A stretch of DNA of 64,000 nucleotides, from assembly GCF_038592985.1 (NCBI RefSeq), contig NZ_CP151951.1, forward strand, positions 4,393,001 through 4,457,000. Direction: 5' to 3'. Of this stretch, positions 11,765 through 21,368 are shown piece after piece. Below the pieces are notes generated by a model. The model saw nothing but the letters and a program-made list of their open reading frames with translations, was not told the DNA's origin and searched no databases. Position numbers and translations under genes: made by a program. Source of the DNA: Paenibacillus sp. FSL R10-2782. Its GTDB lineage: Bacteria; Bacillota; Bacilli; Paenibacillales; Paenibacillaceae. The number at the start of each line of letters is the position of its first letter. Position 1 is the stretch's first letter.

Positions 11765-11811
11765 AAAGGAACCTCCAGTTCCACTTTTATAGTGGTGTTG
11801 AAGGTTCCTTT
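11765..11811. terminator. Hairpin at the edge of the IS30 relic
   Basis: AAAGGAACCT and AGGTTCCTTT enclose an inner stem CCAC...GTGG. It reads as a bidirectional terminator between the glucanase upstream region and the transposase relic. Confidence 0.5.
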
Positions 11812-11860
11812 GCATACTTCTCTGCTGTTAAGTAATGGTACGTTTTTTATTGATGGATTG

Positions 11861-12130
11861 TCAAAACAAGTGCGACAGTTCCTCTGTAAACGATTCGTGA
11901 GCAGTTTTCCAACCCAAGCATTTTCGTGGACGATGGTTGATTAAATCCAGGGAACGCTCCAATGCTTCATCTGTGAATTGTGCGAAATCTGTACCCTTGG
12001 GAATGAACTCTCGAAGTAGCCATTGGCATTTTCATTTGATCCGCGTTGCCAGGAAGGGTAAGGGATCAGCAAAATAGACCTGTACGTCATGCGTAGCTTT
12101 CAGGTTCGCATAACAGGCAAACTCTTGCCC
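11861..12130 (-). pseudogene. IS30-family transposase, C-terminal relic
   Basis: The minus strand encodes the end of an IS30 integrase domain: after a frameshift the frame reads LREFIPKGTDFAQFTDEAL, then NHRPRKCLGWKTAHE, ending at the TGA at 11861. Just upstream the DNA still spells the WQRGSNENANG region but in another frame with a stop. The N-terminal two thirds are missing. Family assignment rests on the C-terminal motif of catalytic Glu followed by NxRPRKxLG. Confidence 0.8.
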
Positions 12131-12416
12131 CAGTCAAGCACACCATACACAGCTCAAGAAGCAGGTGGAAGCTGAAGAGATCAACCATCTGCTGTTTGAA
12201 GACGAATCCATGATTCGTTCCTATCAAGCGCTTCGATACAACTGGTTTCCACGCGAAAAGCAACGCCAAGTGCCAACGTACGGCATACATGAAGGCGCCA
12301 AGTTGTTTGGAGCGATCCACTACGTTTATAAGATTAAGCTTCAAGTCAGCCAGTTTATGAAGCGAATCATTAAGCAACCGATGGAAACGATTGATCGCCT
12401 GTTGATTAGGTTTTAA
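12131..12416 (+). pseudogene. IS630-family transposase relic with internal deletion
   Basis: The plus strand shows the central IS630 DDE stretch (LLFEDESMIRSYQALRYNW, then GAKLFGAIHY) joined directly to the C-terminal end (METIDRLLIRF). The intervening part and the whole N-terminus are missing. It abuts the IS30 relic on the opposite strand at about 12130, so one element probably inserted into or next to the other. Its stop overlaps the convergent methyltransferase stop. Confidence 0.75.
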
Positions 12417-13219
12417 TCTTTGTGAATTTTATAATTTCGCTGCCTCATTGCCTCAAACAGCAGCACCGTGGAGGCCATCGCTGCGTTCAGCGATTCCGCC
12501 TGTCCCTGCATCGGAATGAACACCGATTCATCAACCATACGTGCGGTGGATGCAGAAATACCCTGTCCCTCGTTCCCAATGACGAGCCAAGCGGAAACAC
12601 GCAAATTAACGGCATAGCATGACAGACTTGCGTCCAGCGAAGTGCTGATCAGTCGGGCACCTTTGCTTTTGGCCTGTGGCAAAAGCTCCTCCAAACTGCC
12701 CTCAATCACGGGCAGGTGAAAAAGCGATCCCATCGTAGAGCGGATCGTCTTCGGGTTGTACAGGTCGGCGCAGCCATGACCCAGAATGACGCCTGCGGCT
12801 CCGGCGGCGTCCGCACTACGGATGATGGTGCCCACATTGCCGGGGTCCTGTACCCCGTCCAGCACCATCACCAGCGCATCCGCCTGCTCCAGCAACGCCG
12901 GGAATGCGTCGCGCTCCTCCTTGTGCACGATAGCAAAGACGGACTGCGGTGTCTTTGTATCGGTGCATTTGGCAATGACCGCCGCCGACACGGGAACCCA
13001 TTCCACCGGCTGGTCTGCTTGGTCCACGCCATTCAGCTCGGCAGGAATGCCCTTGTCCAAATCATAGGCAACGCTTTCGACAACCGCGTTCGAACGCAAT
13101 GCTTCCTGCACCAGATGAATGCCCTCGACGATATATTTATGCTGCCGGGTGCGATGCTTTTTTTCCAGCAGTTGTGCCCATTCCTTTACACGTGTATTGT
13201 TCGGTGAAATGATTTCCAT
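12413..13219 (-). CDS. TrmH/SpoU-family RNA 2'-O-methyltransferase
   Basis: 268 residues. An N-terminal RNA-binding region (NNTRVKEW, then YIVEGIHLVQEA) is followed by a SPOUT methyltransferase domain with the three SpoU motifs: VQDPGNVGTIIRSADA, WLVIGNEGQGIS and ESLNAAMAS. It probably methylates a ribose in 23S rRNA, as for the YsgA/RlmB group. In many Firmicutes this gene sits ahead of pheS; here the IS relics follow it. The exact nucleotide cannot be told from sequence. Confidence 0.88.
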   Translation of the reverse strand: MEIISPNNTRVKEWAQLLEKKHRTRQHKYIVEGIHLVQEALRSNAVVESVAYDLDKGIPAELNGVDQADQPVEWVPVSAAVIAKCTDTKTPQSVFAIVHKEERDAFPALLEQADALVMVLDGVQDPGNVGTIIRSADAAGAAGVILGHGCADLYNPKTIRSTMGSLFHLPVIEGSLEELLPQAKSKGARLISTSLDASLSCYAVNLRVSAWLVIGNEGQGISASTARMVDESVFIPMQGQAESLNAAMASTVLLFEAMRQRNYKIHKD

Positions 13220-13259
13220 TCGTTATCCGTCCGTTCCTTTATAAATAAATGATTTATCA

Positions 13260-13922
13260 TCACACTGCAAAAGCCAGCTCTAGCTTGGTTAAATCATCCT
13301 TGTGGCCTACAATAACAAGTACATCCCCCGTCTCCAGCCGATCTTCAGCATAAGGGGAGATATTCATTTCCTGATCTCGGCGAATCGCCATCACATTACA
13401 GCCAAAACGAGCGCGTATATCAAGTTCCTTCAGATTTTTTCCTACCATGGAATCTGCGGCTTTGATCTCCAAAATACTATAATCCTTGGACAGCTCGATA
13501 TAATCCAGAATATTCGGGGACGTCAAATGATGGGCTACTCGCAGCCCCATGTCCCGCTCAGGATAAACCACCTTATCCGCGCCTATCTTTTGCAGCACTT
13601 TCCCGTGTAATTCATTTTGCGCTTTTACGATCAGAGCTGGCACCCCCATATCCTTGAGGATTAATGTCGTCAATATACTTGCCTGTATATCTTCGCCAAT
13701 CGCCACCACGATGACATCAAAATTGCGAATACCGAGCGCTCGCAGCGCTTCCTCATCCGTTGAATCGGCAGATACCGCGTGGGTCACAATATTCGACATT
13801 TCCTGTGTGCGCTGTTCGTCCGAATCAATCGCCAGCACATCAAAGCCCATTTCGCTCAATGCAGTGGCAACACTGGAGCCGAAACGCCCCATGCCAATTA
13901 CCGCATACTGCTTCTTAGCCAT
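13260..13922 (-). CDS. ktrA: KtrA-type potassium channel gating subunit (RCK)
   Basis: 220 residues: an N-terminal Rossmann RCK domain (YAVIGMGRFGSSVA) that binds ATP/ADP or NAD(H), then a C-terminal TrkA_C domain from about residue 140 (SILEIKAADSMVG). The membrane-peripheral ring opens the KtrB pore; in Firmicutes TrkA_C often binds cyclic di-AMP. No ktrB is adjacent, so it could equally be the KtrC paralog. Ribosome site GGAGG/AAGGA before the ATG. Convergence-free spacing suggests its own transcript. Confidence 0.85.
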   Translation of the reverse strand: MAKKQYAVIGMGRFGSSVATALSEMGFDVLAIDSDEQRTQEMSNIVTHAVSADSTDEEALRALGIRNFDVIVVAIGEDIQASILTTLILKDMGVPALIVKAQNELHGKVLQKIGADKVVYPERDMGLRVAHHLTSPNILDYIELSKDYSILEIKAADSMVGKNLKELDIRARFGCNVMAIRRDQEMNISPYAEDRLETGDVLVIVGHKDDLTKLELAFAV

Positions 13923-14083
13923 TCCTTCCTTACCTCCCGATCACCATACTGTCCGTCATAGTATAGCATAACCCGCCAAAAACATAAATTTGGCATACTT
14001 ATGCCAATTGCTTCTTCATGTATACCGGGCAGCAGCCCAAGCCATAATACACCCGACAACAATTACAAATACGGGAGGTACAC

Positions 14084-14317
14084 ATGCCCATTACACTGGA
14101 TTTACGACAAGCCATTGTTCACAAAGTTCACGGCAAATCAGAAGCTGATCTTACCGATATGATTATCGGGTCAGTAGATGGACCAGAAGCCGCTTTGCCC
14201 GGATTGGGTGTCATTCTTGAGGTGGCATGGAAGCACATGAACCAGACCCAGCAACAAGAGTTTGTCCACCTGGCACATGAGCAGCTTGATAAAATCAAGC
14301 CCGTCCCGCTAACCTGA
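14084..14317 (+). CDS. sspI: Small acid-soluble spore protein SspI
   Basis: 77 residues matching the SspI family: LDLRQAIVHKV at the start, then IIGSVDGPEAALPGLG and a helical C-terminus. It is a minor forespore protein, which shows the host forms endospores. GGGAGG precedes the ATG. A strong hairpin follows. Typically expressed under sigma-G; I did not identify the promoter with confidence. Confidence 0.93.
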   Translation: MPITLDLRQAIVHKVHGKSEADLTDMIIGSVDGPEAALPGLGVILEVAWKHMNQTQQQEFVHLAHEQLDKIKPVPLT

Positions 14318-14372
14318 GTCTTATTTCCAAACTTTTGTTCATCCCTGCTTCATCCTACTGCCCGTATACGAG

Positions 14373-14407
14373 AATAGTCCACTCGCCGTAACACCGAGTG
14401 GACTATT
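14373..14407. terminator. Hairpin between sspI and prfC
   Basis: AATAGTCCACTCG, nine-base loop, CGAGTGGACTATT: a perfect 13-bp inverted repeat between two convergent genes, probably a shared terminator although the T runs are short. Confidence 0.7.
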
Positions 14408-14464
14408 CGTTGTACAGATCAAATAACAGTTTTCATTCCCGTCCTGCTTATCAAATCCAAATCC

Positions 14465-16045
14465 TTATGGAGCCATCTCCAAAAACTTGGCTGTAGGATT
14501 TTTCTCTATAGCGGTCCGCATCGCATACTCATTTTCGAACAAGGCAACATAATTGCCCTTCTTGTCCTTCACCAACGTAGAGTTAATACGGAATTTGCTT
14601 GGATCAATCTGATCATCCACAATCCAGCGTGCAAATTGGAATGGCATACGCTGAAGCTGTACATCAACTCCATATTCACCCTTCATGCGGTACTCAAATA
14701 CTTCAAATTGCAGTTGACCGACAACGCCCAGCAGCGTATCGTCAAAGCTTACCGTACGGAATACCTGGATCATACCTTCCTCGGTCAACTGATCAATACC
14801 CTTTAGATATTGCTTGTGCTTCAAGGCATTCTTCACCGTTACCTTGGCAAAAATCTCAGGCGAGAAGGTCGGCAACTCATCAAATACAACCTCTCCTCCT
14901 TGACTAAGTGAATCCCCAATACGGAAAATACCCGGATCAAACAAGCCGATAATATCGCCCGGGAAAGCTTCCTCGACAATATCGCGGTCCTGCGCGAGAA
15001 ACTGCTGTGGTTGGGACAACTTAATCTCCTTGCCCATCCGTACATGCTTAACACTCATCCCCCGTTGGAACTTACCAGACACAATACGCAGGAATGCGAT
15101 GCGGTCACGGTGAGCCGGGTTCATGTTTGCTTGAATTTTAAATACATAGCCAGTAAATTTCTCGTTCGTCGGCTCGATTTCCCCCGCTGTACTGCGACGT
15201 GGCTCCGGCTTGGGAGCAAGCTGAAGAAAGTTTTCCAAAAACGTTTGAACTCCAAAGTTATTAATCGCACTACCGAAGAATACAGGCGTTAATTCCCCGC
15301 GCTGTACTTTCTCCATGTCAAAAGGGTCGCCCGCAACATCGAGTAACTCCAGATCCTGACATAATTGGTCATGCAAATATTCACCCGCCATTTCGCGAAT
15401 GATTGGATCATTGTAATCCTCCACTTTTTGTACCTTGATCGTGGAATGGTCATCTCCCTGAAACAGCTCGACCTGATTTTTGACACGGTCATAGACACCG
15501 CACAGCTCACGTCCTGTACCAATTGGCCAGTTCATAGGCACCGAACGGATGCCGAGCACCTGCTCCAGCTCCTCCATCAGATCAAAAGGACTGCGTCCCT
15601 CACGGTCCAGCTTGTTAATGAAGGTAAAAATCGGAATGCCACGCTTGGCACAAACCTGAAACAGCTTAATCGTTTGCGCTTCCACACCTTTGGCTACATC
15701 AATCAGCATGACTGCGCTATCCGCTGCTGTTAATGTACGATAAGTGTCTTCGCTAAAATCCTGGTGACCTGGGGTGTCCAGAATATTAATACGGTGCCCA
15801 TTGTAATCAAATTGCATAACGGAGGATGTGACCGAAATCCCCCGCTGCTTTTCAATTTCCATCCAGTCACTCGTGGCGTGCTTGCTTGCCTTACGCGCTT
15901 TAACTGAACCGGCAAGACGAATCGCGCCCCCGAACAGCAGCAGCTTCTCCGTCAGTGTCGTTTTCCCCGCATCCGGGTGAGAAATAATCGCAAACGTGCG
16001 CCGTTTGTCGACTTCCTGTTGAAGAATATCCAGTGTTTTACTCAT
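14465..16045 (-). CDS. prfC: Peptide chain release factor 3
   Basis: 526 residues, full length. GTPase motifs: SHPDAGKTTLTEKLL (G1), LDTPGHQDF (G3), FINKLDREG (G4). RF3-specific domains follow (PVFFGSAINNFGV, then LDVAGDPFDMEKV upstream of it). It is a translational GTPase that recycles RF1/RF2 after termination. Transcribed alone; upstream 16046-16300 contains no supported gene. Confidence 0.96.
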   Translation of the reverse strand: MSKTLDILQQEVDKRRTFAIISHPDAGKTTLTEKLLLFGGAIRLAGSVKARKASKHATSDWMEIEKQRGISVTSSVMQFDYNGHRINILDTPGHQDFSEDTYRTLTAADSAVMLIDVAKGVEAQTIKLFQVCAKRGIPIFTFINKLDREGRSPFDLMEELEQVLGIRSVPMNWPIGTGRELCGVYDRVKNQVELFQGDDHSTIKVQKVEDYNDPIIREMAGEYLHDQLCQDLELLDVAGDPFDMEKVQRGELTPVFFGSAINNFGVQTFLENFLQLAPKPEPRRSTAGEIEPTNEKFTGYVFKIQANMNPAHRDRIAFLRIVSGKFQRGMSVKHVRMGKEIKLSQPQQFLAQDRDIVEEAFPGDIIGLFDPGIFRIGDSLSQGGEVVFDELPTFSPEIFAKVTVKNALKHKQYLKGIDQLTEEGMIQVFRTVSFDDTLLGVVGQLQFEVFEYRMKGEYGVDVQLQRMPFQFARWIVDDQIDPSKFRINSTLVKDKKGNYVALFENEYAMRTAIEKNPTAKFLEMAP

Positions 16046-16300
16046 TTCACATATCCCTTCATGATCAAATCCATTGCGTTCCTGCTCAAGCTATTCATAA
16101 AAAGGCCATGATGCACGCCTATTAACGTAAATTCATCGGTGCTAGCGGTTTCATTACCGTTAGATCCAGTATTCGGCGTACTCCGTTACCATATTCATTA
16201 TAAATACGATCTATTTACATGTTTTAGCCTGCCTTTAACGTATAATCAGTTGCAAACTGAAAACCTGAGACTAAGTTATTATAGCATACTCCGAACGCAA

Positions 16301-16340
16301 AGCATCCCCTTACATCCTGAACAGGACGTAGGGGGATGCT
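16301..16340 (-). terminator. Terminator hairpin after zwf
   Basis: On the minus strand AGCATCCCC...GGGGATGCT encloses a further CCTG/CAGG pairing and is followed by a short T run. It lies 16 bp beyond the zwf stop. Confidence 0.65.
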
Positions 16341-16355
16341 GAACAATTATCAGGA

Positions 16356-17912
16356 TTACTGAGTACCGCCTACCCGCCAGATGACATTGTCTTCATCCTG
16401 GCCGCTGACCGGCCACCATTTGAAGCCATCTTGCTCCAGCAGCTTATGAGCGCCTTCCGGTCCCCATGAGCCTGCAGCATAGGTTTCCAGCGTATCAGGG
16501 GCTTGTTGCCATGCTTTGGCGATCCGATCCACGAATCTCCATGCTGTCGCAACCTCATCCCAACGCGTAAAGTACGTAGAGTCCCCCTCAATCGCGTCCA
16601 TCAACAACCGTTCATAAGCCTCCGGTGAGTTGATGCCGACCATACAGCTTTGGCAGAAATCCATAGCCAGCGGCTCAATATCCGATTCCGAACCCGGCTT
16701 CTTGGCATTAATCTTGATGTAAATACCCTCCATCGGATTCACCCGGATCACGAGCAAGTTCGGTTCCAGCTTATGCTTTTGACCCAGATATACGTTCGTA
16801 GGCATACTCTTAAATTCCACAACGATTTCGGTTGTCTTTACAGGAAGACGTTTGCCGGTACGAATGTAGAAAGGAACCCCTGCCCAACGGAAATTATCCA
16901 CAAATACGCGTGAAGCAAAATAAGTCTCTGTGCTCGACTGTGGATCAACCTTGTCCTCTTCACGATACCCCGGCAAATGCTGACCGCGATAGCTTCCCTC
17001 TGTGTATTGACCGCGTACCACATTAGTCAGCACATCCTCTGCGGATTCAAAAGGACGCAGCGAACGCAGCACTTTTACCTTTTCATCACGGATATCCTCA
17101 GGGAGCAATCGACTCGGTGGTTCCATTGCAATCATCGTCAGCATTTGCAGCATGTGGTTTTGTCCCATATCCCGCAGAGCGCCGGAATGATCGTAATAAC
17201 CTCCGCGTTCCTCTACGCCCACGGTTTCACTAAGCGTAATTTGCACATTGGAAATATGCTTGTTATTCCATAGCGGCTCAAAGAAGGCGTTTGCGAAGCG
17301 GATCACTTCGATATTTTGCACCATTTCCTTACCAAGATAGTGGTCAATCCGATAAATTTCTTCCTCTTCAAATACTTCGCGTATTTCAACATTCAGCTCT
17401 TGCGCAGATTCCAGGTTATAACCGAACGGCTTCTCAATGACAAGACGATTCCAGCCCTTGCCGTCCATCATCCCGCCTTCTTTGAGGCTCTTCGATACGC
17501 TTCCAAACAGTTCAGGGGCCAAAGCCAAATAGAACAAACGGTTCCCCGGAATACTGAATTTCGTCTCTATGATCTCTGTCTGCTGTCTGAGTTCATGAAA
17601 CCCTTCGACATTGTTGATATCCAGTGATTTATATTCAAAATGCTCGGCAAATGCCTGCCATTCTTGATCGTTCTCTGCCTTGTAACGGCTAAACTCCTGT
17701 ATCGAAGTGTATAGGTCATTACGGAATTCTTCCTCTGTGCGAGGGCGTCTCGCTACGCCAATAACGGCAAAATCTTCACCAAGCTTCCCTTCGCGGTACA
17801 AGCTGTAGATCGCAGGAAAAAGCTTGCGGCGGGCCAAATCGCCCGTAGCACCAAAAATAAATAACACAGCGCCTTGCGCCACAACAGATTCATTATTAGT
17901 TATGTCAGCCAT
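16356..17912 (-). CDS. zwf: Glucose-6-phosphate 1-dehydrogenase
   Basis: About 518 residues. The Rossmann fingerprint is in FIFGATGDLARRK, the catalytic region in RIDHYLGKEMVQN, and family motifs continue through YDHSGALRDMGQNH. It makes 6-phosphogluconolactone and NADPH, the entry to the oxidative pentose phosphate pathway. The start at 17912 has GAGGT six bases upstream; the frame extends to 17954 without a comparable site. Monocistronic with its own terminator. Confidence 0.95.
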   Translation of the reverse strand: MADITNNESVVAQGAVLFIFGATGDLARRKLFPAIYSLYREGKLGEDFAVIGVARRPRTEEEFRNDLYTSIQEFSRYKAENDQEWQAFAEHFEYKSLDINNVEGFHELRQQTEIIETKFSIPGNRLFYLALAPELFGSVSKSLKEGGMMDGKGWNRLVIEKPFGYNLESAQELNVEIREVFEEEEIYRIDHYLGKEMVQNIEVIRFANAFFEPLWNNKHISNVQITLSETVGVEERGGYYDHSGALRDMGQNHMLQMLTMIAMEPPSRLLPEDIRDEKVKVLRSLRPFESAEDVLTNVVRGQYTEGSYRGQHLPGYREEDKVDPQSSTETYFASRVFVDNFRWAGVPFYIRTGKRLPVKTTEIVVEFKSMPTNVYLGQKHKLEPNLLVIRVNPMEGIYIKINAKKPGSESDIEPLAMDFCQSCMVGINSPEAYERLLMDAIEGDSTYFTRWDEVATAWRFVDRIAKAWQQAPDTLETYAAGSWGPEGAHKLLEQDGFKWWPVSGQDEDNVIWRVGGTQ

Positions 17913-18098
17913 GAAGTACCTCATTCTTCCCATGACAAGATTCCGCTTCCACAACCCTCGAAATCTGCATGTAGTATTGTGTATATTTATACAAGATCAT
18001 ACTTGATTTTCGACAAACATGGAACTGAAGATTTGATGACATTTTAGCATATTCAGCATGGATAAGCTATCCGATGAATCATAAATTTACCTTATAAG

Positions 18099-18863
18099 TC
18101 AGTATTCTATCGTAATCAGCGGAAAACCGATCGTAATACGAGTATCCTGATGCTCCTCATCTTCATGCACAGCCATCTGCATATGTACCTGATGCTCACC
18201 ACTTTGAACTGCCAGGGGCAGCTTCGGTGCTTCATAGGATACAGCCACCGTCGTCGCGTCTGTATATCTTTCTTTTGCCTTCATGGACAAGCTTCCTGTT
18301 AAACGTGTCTCTGTCAGCTTCATCAGTTGGTCCACGGGCTCATTTGATTTCAGCGAATGCTGAATAGACGTATTCCATACTGCTTGTACTCCCACAGCCG
18401 CCAATTGTTCAGCACAAAGCTCATGCAGCCGGATTAACTGCTCACGTCCTGCATTGCTACTCTCCAGTTGAACGACCGTATACCATTGACCAGCTAGCTG
18501 CTCCATCACGTTTAAGCGGATTTTCAGCTCTCCGCTTCTGCCAACAGACCGATACACCGTATGTCCATTTTCCTCAACCTTGCTTACGGCGGGAATATTC
18601 AGTTGATCGGCTATCCGGGCCGCCATGGCAGCCGGATCATCACCGTAAGAAGTCCAATCACCTTGCCATTTCACAACCAGCTTATCCAGTGTACCAGGAG
18701 CCTGATCCGAGACGGCCAATACAGAGCGCAAGTCTGTTTCTGGCTTAAGGGAATCATATCCAGTCGCTTGAAGCGCCCCGTAACGCCAGCCTACCAGTAA
18801 CAGCAACGTTCCGAATACCGCGATAGCGACAATCCCTTTTTGGATGACCTTTGCTTTTAACAT
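18099..18863 (-). CDS. YwmB-like exported protein
   Basis: About 254 residues with an N-terminal hydrophobic segment (VAIAVFGTLLLLVGW) and an extracytoplasmic remainder. The spacing of predicted strands and a C-terminal ITIGFPLITIEY resemble the YwmB family of Firmicutes, of unknown function and often near cell-wall or spore genes. Two tandem ATGs follow GGGAGG; I chose the one at 18863, with seven-base spacing. Divergent from the small gene at 19109. Family call is moderate. Confidence 0.6.
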   Translation of the reverse strand: MLKAKVIQKGIVAIAVFGTLLLLVGWRYGALQATGYDSLKPETDLRSVLAVSDQAPGTLDKLVVKWQGDWTSYGDDPAAMAARIADQLNIPAVSKVEENGHTVYRSVGRSGELKIRLNVMEQLAGQWYTVVQLESSNAGREQLIRLHELCAEQLAAVGVQAVWNTSIQHSLKSNEPVDQLMKLTETRLTGSLSMKAKERYTDATTVAVSYEAPKLPLAVQSGEHQVHMQMAVHEDEEHQDTRITIGFPLITIEY

Positions 18864-19108
18864 CATGTTTCCTCCCGCTCCACAAGCATCCGATTCCTGC
18901 AGGCACATTCTGGATGTTTATTTCGGCTGGCTTGGATTCTATCAATCTATCAATAGCTTTCCCGTTGCAAGAGGTTTTATACATGCAAGAAGCAAAAGCA
19001 CATCTTTTAAAAATATTCGTTCACCTGTTGGGTGTTCGACCATACATGATAGGCACCGTGAGAATAGACTATGATCACAACGTATCTTTTTCAGAAAGAG
19101 GTGAAATC

Positions 19109-19534
19109 ATGTTTCCCATATATCCTGTAAATGAAGCTAATGTGGCACCTCACGGTGGACGTCTGGTCTGTGCTGTTCTTCATGACGGTACACGCCATGT
19201 TGGTATTCTCAGCGGGTGTGGCAAAGGCAAGCTAATGCTGAACGGGTATCCATCCCCCTTTTCTAACAGTCTCTATGCCGAAAACTTTAATAACAAGGGA
19301 AAACAAGAAGCCAAGAAGATATCCTCCAAAAAGCAAAAACGAAACTCTAAAAACAAAGCACGCTCCTCTGCCAAAATAAGCAGCTCAATCAAACGTCCCC
19401 GGGAGTCGCTAGCTCCCTATGACACAGGTAGATTTGCTGGAAATGGTGGACTGGGCTATGGCGGCAGATATGGATACGGGGCCGGACTTGCGCTTGATTT
19501 GGCTTTAATCGCCTTTTTGTTCCTACTTATTTAA
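19109..19534 (+). CDS. Hypothetical basic Gly/Tyr-tailed protein
   Basis: About 141 residues, not recognised. An N-terminal folded part (residues 1-50, with GGRLVCAVLHDGTRHVGI and a single GCGKG) is followed by a Lys/Ser-rich basic stretch (about 60-95), a Gly/Tyr run (GYGGRYGYG) and a hydrophobic C-terminal anchor (ALDLALIAFLFLLI). Short Gly/Tyr plus hydrophobic-tail proteins are common among Bacillus spore-coat and sporulation proteins, so a spore role is possible but not shown. Start supported by GAGGTG five bases upstream; the frame extends further left without a site. Confidence 0.7.
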   Translation: MFPIYPVNEANVAPHGGRLVCAVLHDGTRHVGILSGCGKGKLMLNGYPSPFSNSLYAENFNNKGKQEAKKISSKKQKRNSKNKARSSAKISSSIKRPRESLAPYDTGRFAGNGGLGYGGRYGYGAGLALDLALIAFLFLLI

Positions 19535-19552
19535 ATACCGTTTTAAGGTTCG

Positions 19553-19586
19553 AAAAAAACCGGAGAGCTACCACAAGTCTCCGGTT
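19553..19586 (-). terminator. Terminator of the lia operon
   Basis: On the minus strand AACCGGAGA, an 11-base loop, TCTCCGGTT and then a run of T. It ends the lia transcript and may also serve the plus-strand gene before it. Confidence 0.85.
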
Positions 19587-19645
19587 CGTTGTATTCAAAA
19601 TGGCACCATTCTGTTGTATCTCATAGTATCAGTCCGTTTTGCGCG

Positions 19646-20296
19646 TTACTCTGCTAATCCGTTTTTGTAGGCATAGATTGCCGCCTGTGTGCGGTCCTCC
19701 ACTCCCAGCTTGGCGAGAAGATTGGTGACATGGAATTTCACTGTCTTAATCCCTATGATCAACTCATCCGCAATATCCTGATTGGATTTACCTTGTGCTA
19801 ACAGCCGAAGCACTTCCATTTCACGATCCGTCAGTTCCGCATGCGCAGGCGCTTCAGCCTGTGGCTGGCGAAATCGGTTCATCATCTTGGAAGCAACCTG
19901 TGATTCCAGCACGGATTGTCCGCGTGCCGCTGCACGGATCGCATCCGCAACCTCGGATGCGCGGGAGGTTTTGAGCAGATAGCTGAACGCGCCCGCTTCA
20001 ATAACTGGATACATTTTCTCATCGTCCAAATAACTCGTCAGTACGATGACCTTCGTCTCTGGAAGCAGGCGTGTCACTTGGCGAGTCGTCTCGATTCCAT
20101 CCATGCCGTCCATAACCAGATCCATTAAAATCACGTCCGGCTTGTATTCCGTAGCCAGTCGTATGCCTTCTTCTCCGCTCCCGGCCTCGCCTACCACTTC
20201 AATGCCTTCTTCCGTGCCCAGCACCGCCGCCAGACCAATCCGCACCATTTCATGGTCGTCTACCAACAGTACGCTAATCGGCAATTCCGTTTCCAT
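19646..20296 (-). CDS. liaR: LiaR-type response regulator (NarL family)
   Basis: About 216 residues. Receiver domain with VLLVDDHEMVRIGLAAVL, phospho-Asp in DVILMDLVMDG, and Lys in YLLKTSRASE. The C-terminal LuxR-type helix-turn-helix reads LTDREMEVLRLLAQGKSNQD. Among three clustered ATGs I prefer 20296, nine bases after AAGGA; 20302 is also possible. It overlaps liaS by about 23 bp, so the two are coupled. In Bacillus LiaR activates the lia promoter on lipid II-cycle damage. Confidence 0.9.
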   Translation of the reverse strand: METELPISVLLVDDHEMVRIGLAAVLGTEEGIEVVGEAGSGEEGIRLATEYKPDVILMDLVMDGMDGIETTRQVTRLLPETKVIVLTSYLDDEKMYPVIEAGAFSYLLKTSRASEVADAIRAAARGQSVLESQVASKMMNRFRQPQAEAPAHAELTDREMEVLRLLAQGKSNQDIADELIIGIKTVKFHVTNLLAKLGVEDRTQAAIYAYKNGLAE

Positions 20297-21353
20297 GATC
20301 ATCGTTCCTTCCGCCTTCATCATTTATAACCGGCACCGATACCTCAATTCGTGTTCCTTTCCCCGGAGCCGTTATATACTGGATAGCTCCCCCAATCTCG
20401 CTGACCCGCTCCTGCATCGTGGACAATCCATACGAAGTCTGCTTTTTCTCATCCAGCTCGAATCCAATTCCGTTATCCCTAATCGTTAACCGAACGGAAT
20501 CCGGGCGTTGCACGATACGAATCTCCATACGACTTGCTTTGGCATGACGCAGCGTGTTGGACATCGCTTCCTGAACGATGCGAAACAAATGATTCTCGAT
20601 GCCTTTAACCAACTGTACTCCGCTCTCCATTTCAAAATCAATCTCCATGGGGACCTTGGCCTGCAATTCCTGTATCAAATCACGCAATCCCTGTTCCAGC
20701 CGCTTGCCTTCCAGATAGACAGGTCGTAAATGAAGCAGCAACGCCCTCATTTCGGATTGCGCCACCGAGGACATTTCTTCAATCAATGCAACCTGACGCT
20801 GCGCCTTATCAAAATCCTTATCCAGCGTCCTCCCTACAGCCGTCGCCGTCATCGAAATGGCGAACAATTGCTGCGACACTGCATCATGTAGCTCCCTCGC
20901 CAATCGCTGCCTTTCCTCGACAATCGCAGTCACTCTGGCCTGCTCTGCCAGCTGTGCATTGTTGGTGGACAAGCGTTGCAAAGAAGTAACCTGCTCCTGC
21001 CATTTGCGCCCGATTCGCTCCAGTTGCTCGCCCAGCCTGCCCAACTCATCATGACCCAGTGGCGGCAGCTCCCGAGCAGGGGTTCCCTTTTCCCACATCA
21101 GCAGCGTCTCTCGCAGCTTTTCCAGCCTGCTTTTGAAGCGGTAGCTCTCATAAAAACCGTATATTGCCCCAGTGCCAATCAGTACCATGACGACGGCTCC
21201 CACAAATTTCAATATCATTCCCCAGGTTGGGAACGACTTCACATATCCATATGTATACAGCATATAAAAAACAACTACGCCCACAACAACACACAGGAGG
21301 ATACCTTCACCCATACTGCGGGTTACCATGTTGGACGTTTTTTTATGATTCAT
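20274..21353 (-). CDS. liaS: LiaS-type sensor histidine kinase
   Basis: 359 residues. Two transmembrane segments near residues 17-37 and 48-66 with almost no extracellular loop, marking an intramembrane-sensing kinase. A HAMP-like linker precedes the HisKA_3 region, with the phospho-His in RQRLARELHDAVSQQLF. The ATPase domain has NTLRHAKA and DNGIGF. It senses envelope stress together with LiaF. AGGAGG ribosome site. Confidence 0.92.
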   Translation of the reverse strand: MNHKKTSNMVTRSMGEGILLCVVVGVVVFYMLYTYGYVKSFPTWGMILKFVGAVVMVLIGTGAIYGFYESYRFKSRLEKLRETLLMWEKGTPARELPPLGHDELGRLGEQLERIGRKWQEQVTSLQRLSTNNAQLAEQARVTAIVEERQRLARELHDAVSQQLFAISMTATAVGRTLDKDFDKAQRQVALIEEMSSVAQSEMRALLLHLRPVYLEGKRLEQGLRDLIQELQAKVPMEIDFEMESGVQLVKGIENHLFRIVQEAMSNTLRHAKASRMEIRIVQRPDSVRLTIRDNGIGFELDEKKQTSYGLSTMQERVSEIGGAIQYITAPGKGTRIEVSVPVINDEGGRNDDHGNGIAD

Positions 21354-21368
21354 CCGGGCTCCTCCTGA

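Noticed and set aside
16046..16300. Possible riboswitch or T-box leader between prfC and zwf
   Set aside because: No T-box core, terminator/antiterminator pair or known aptamer pattern found; the region lies upstream of prfC and downstream of zwf.
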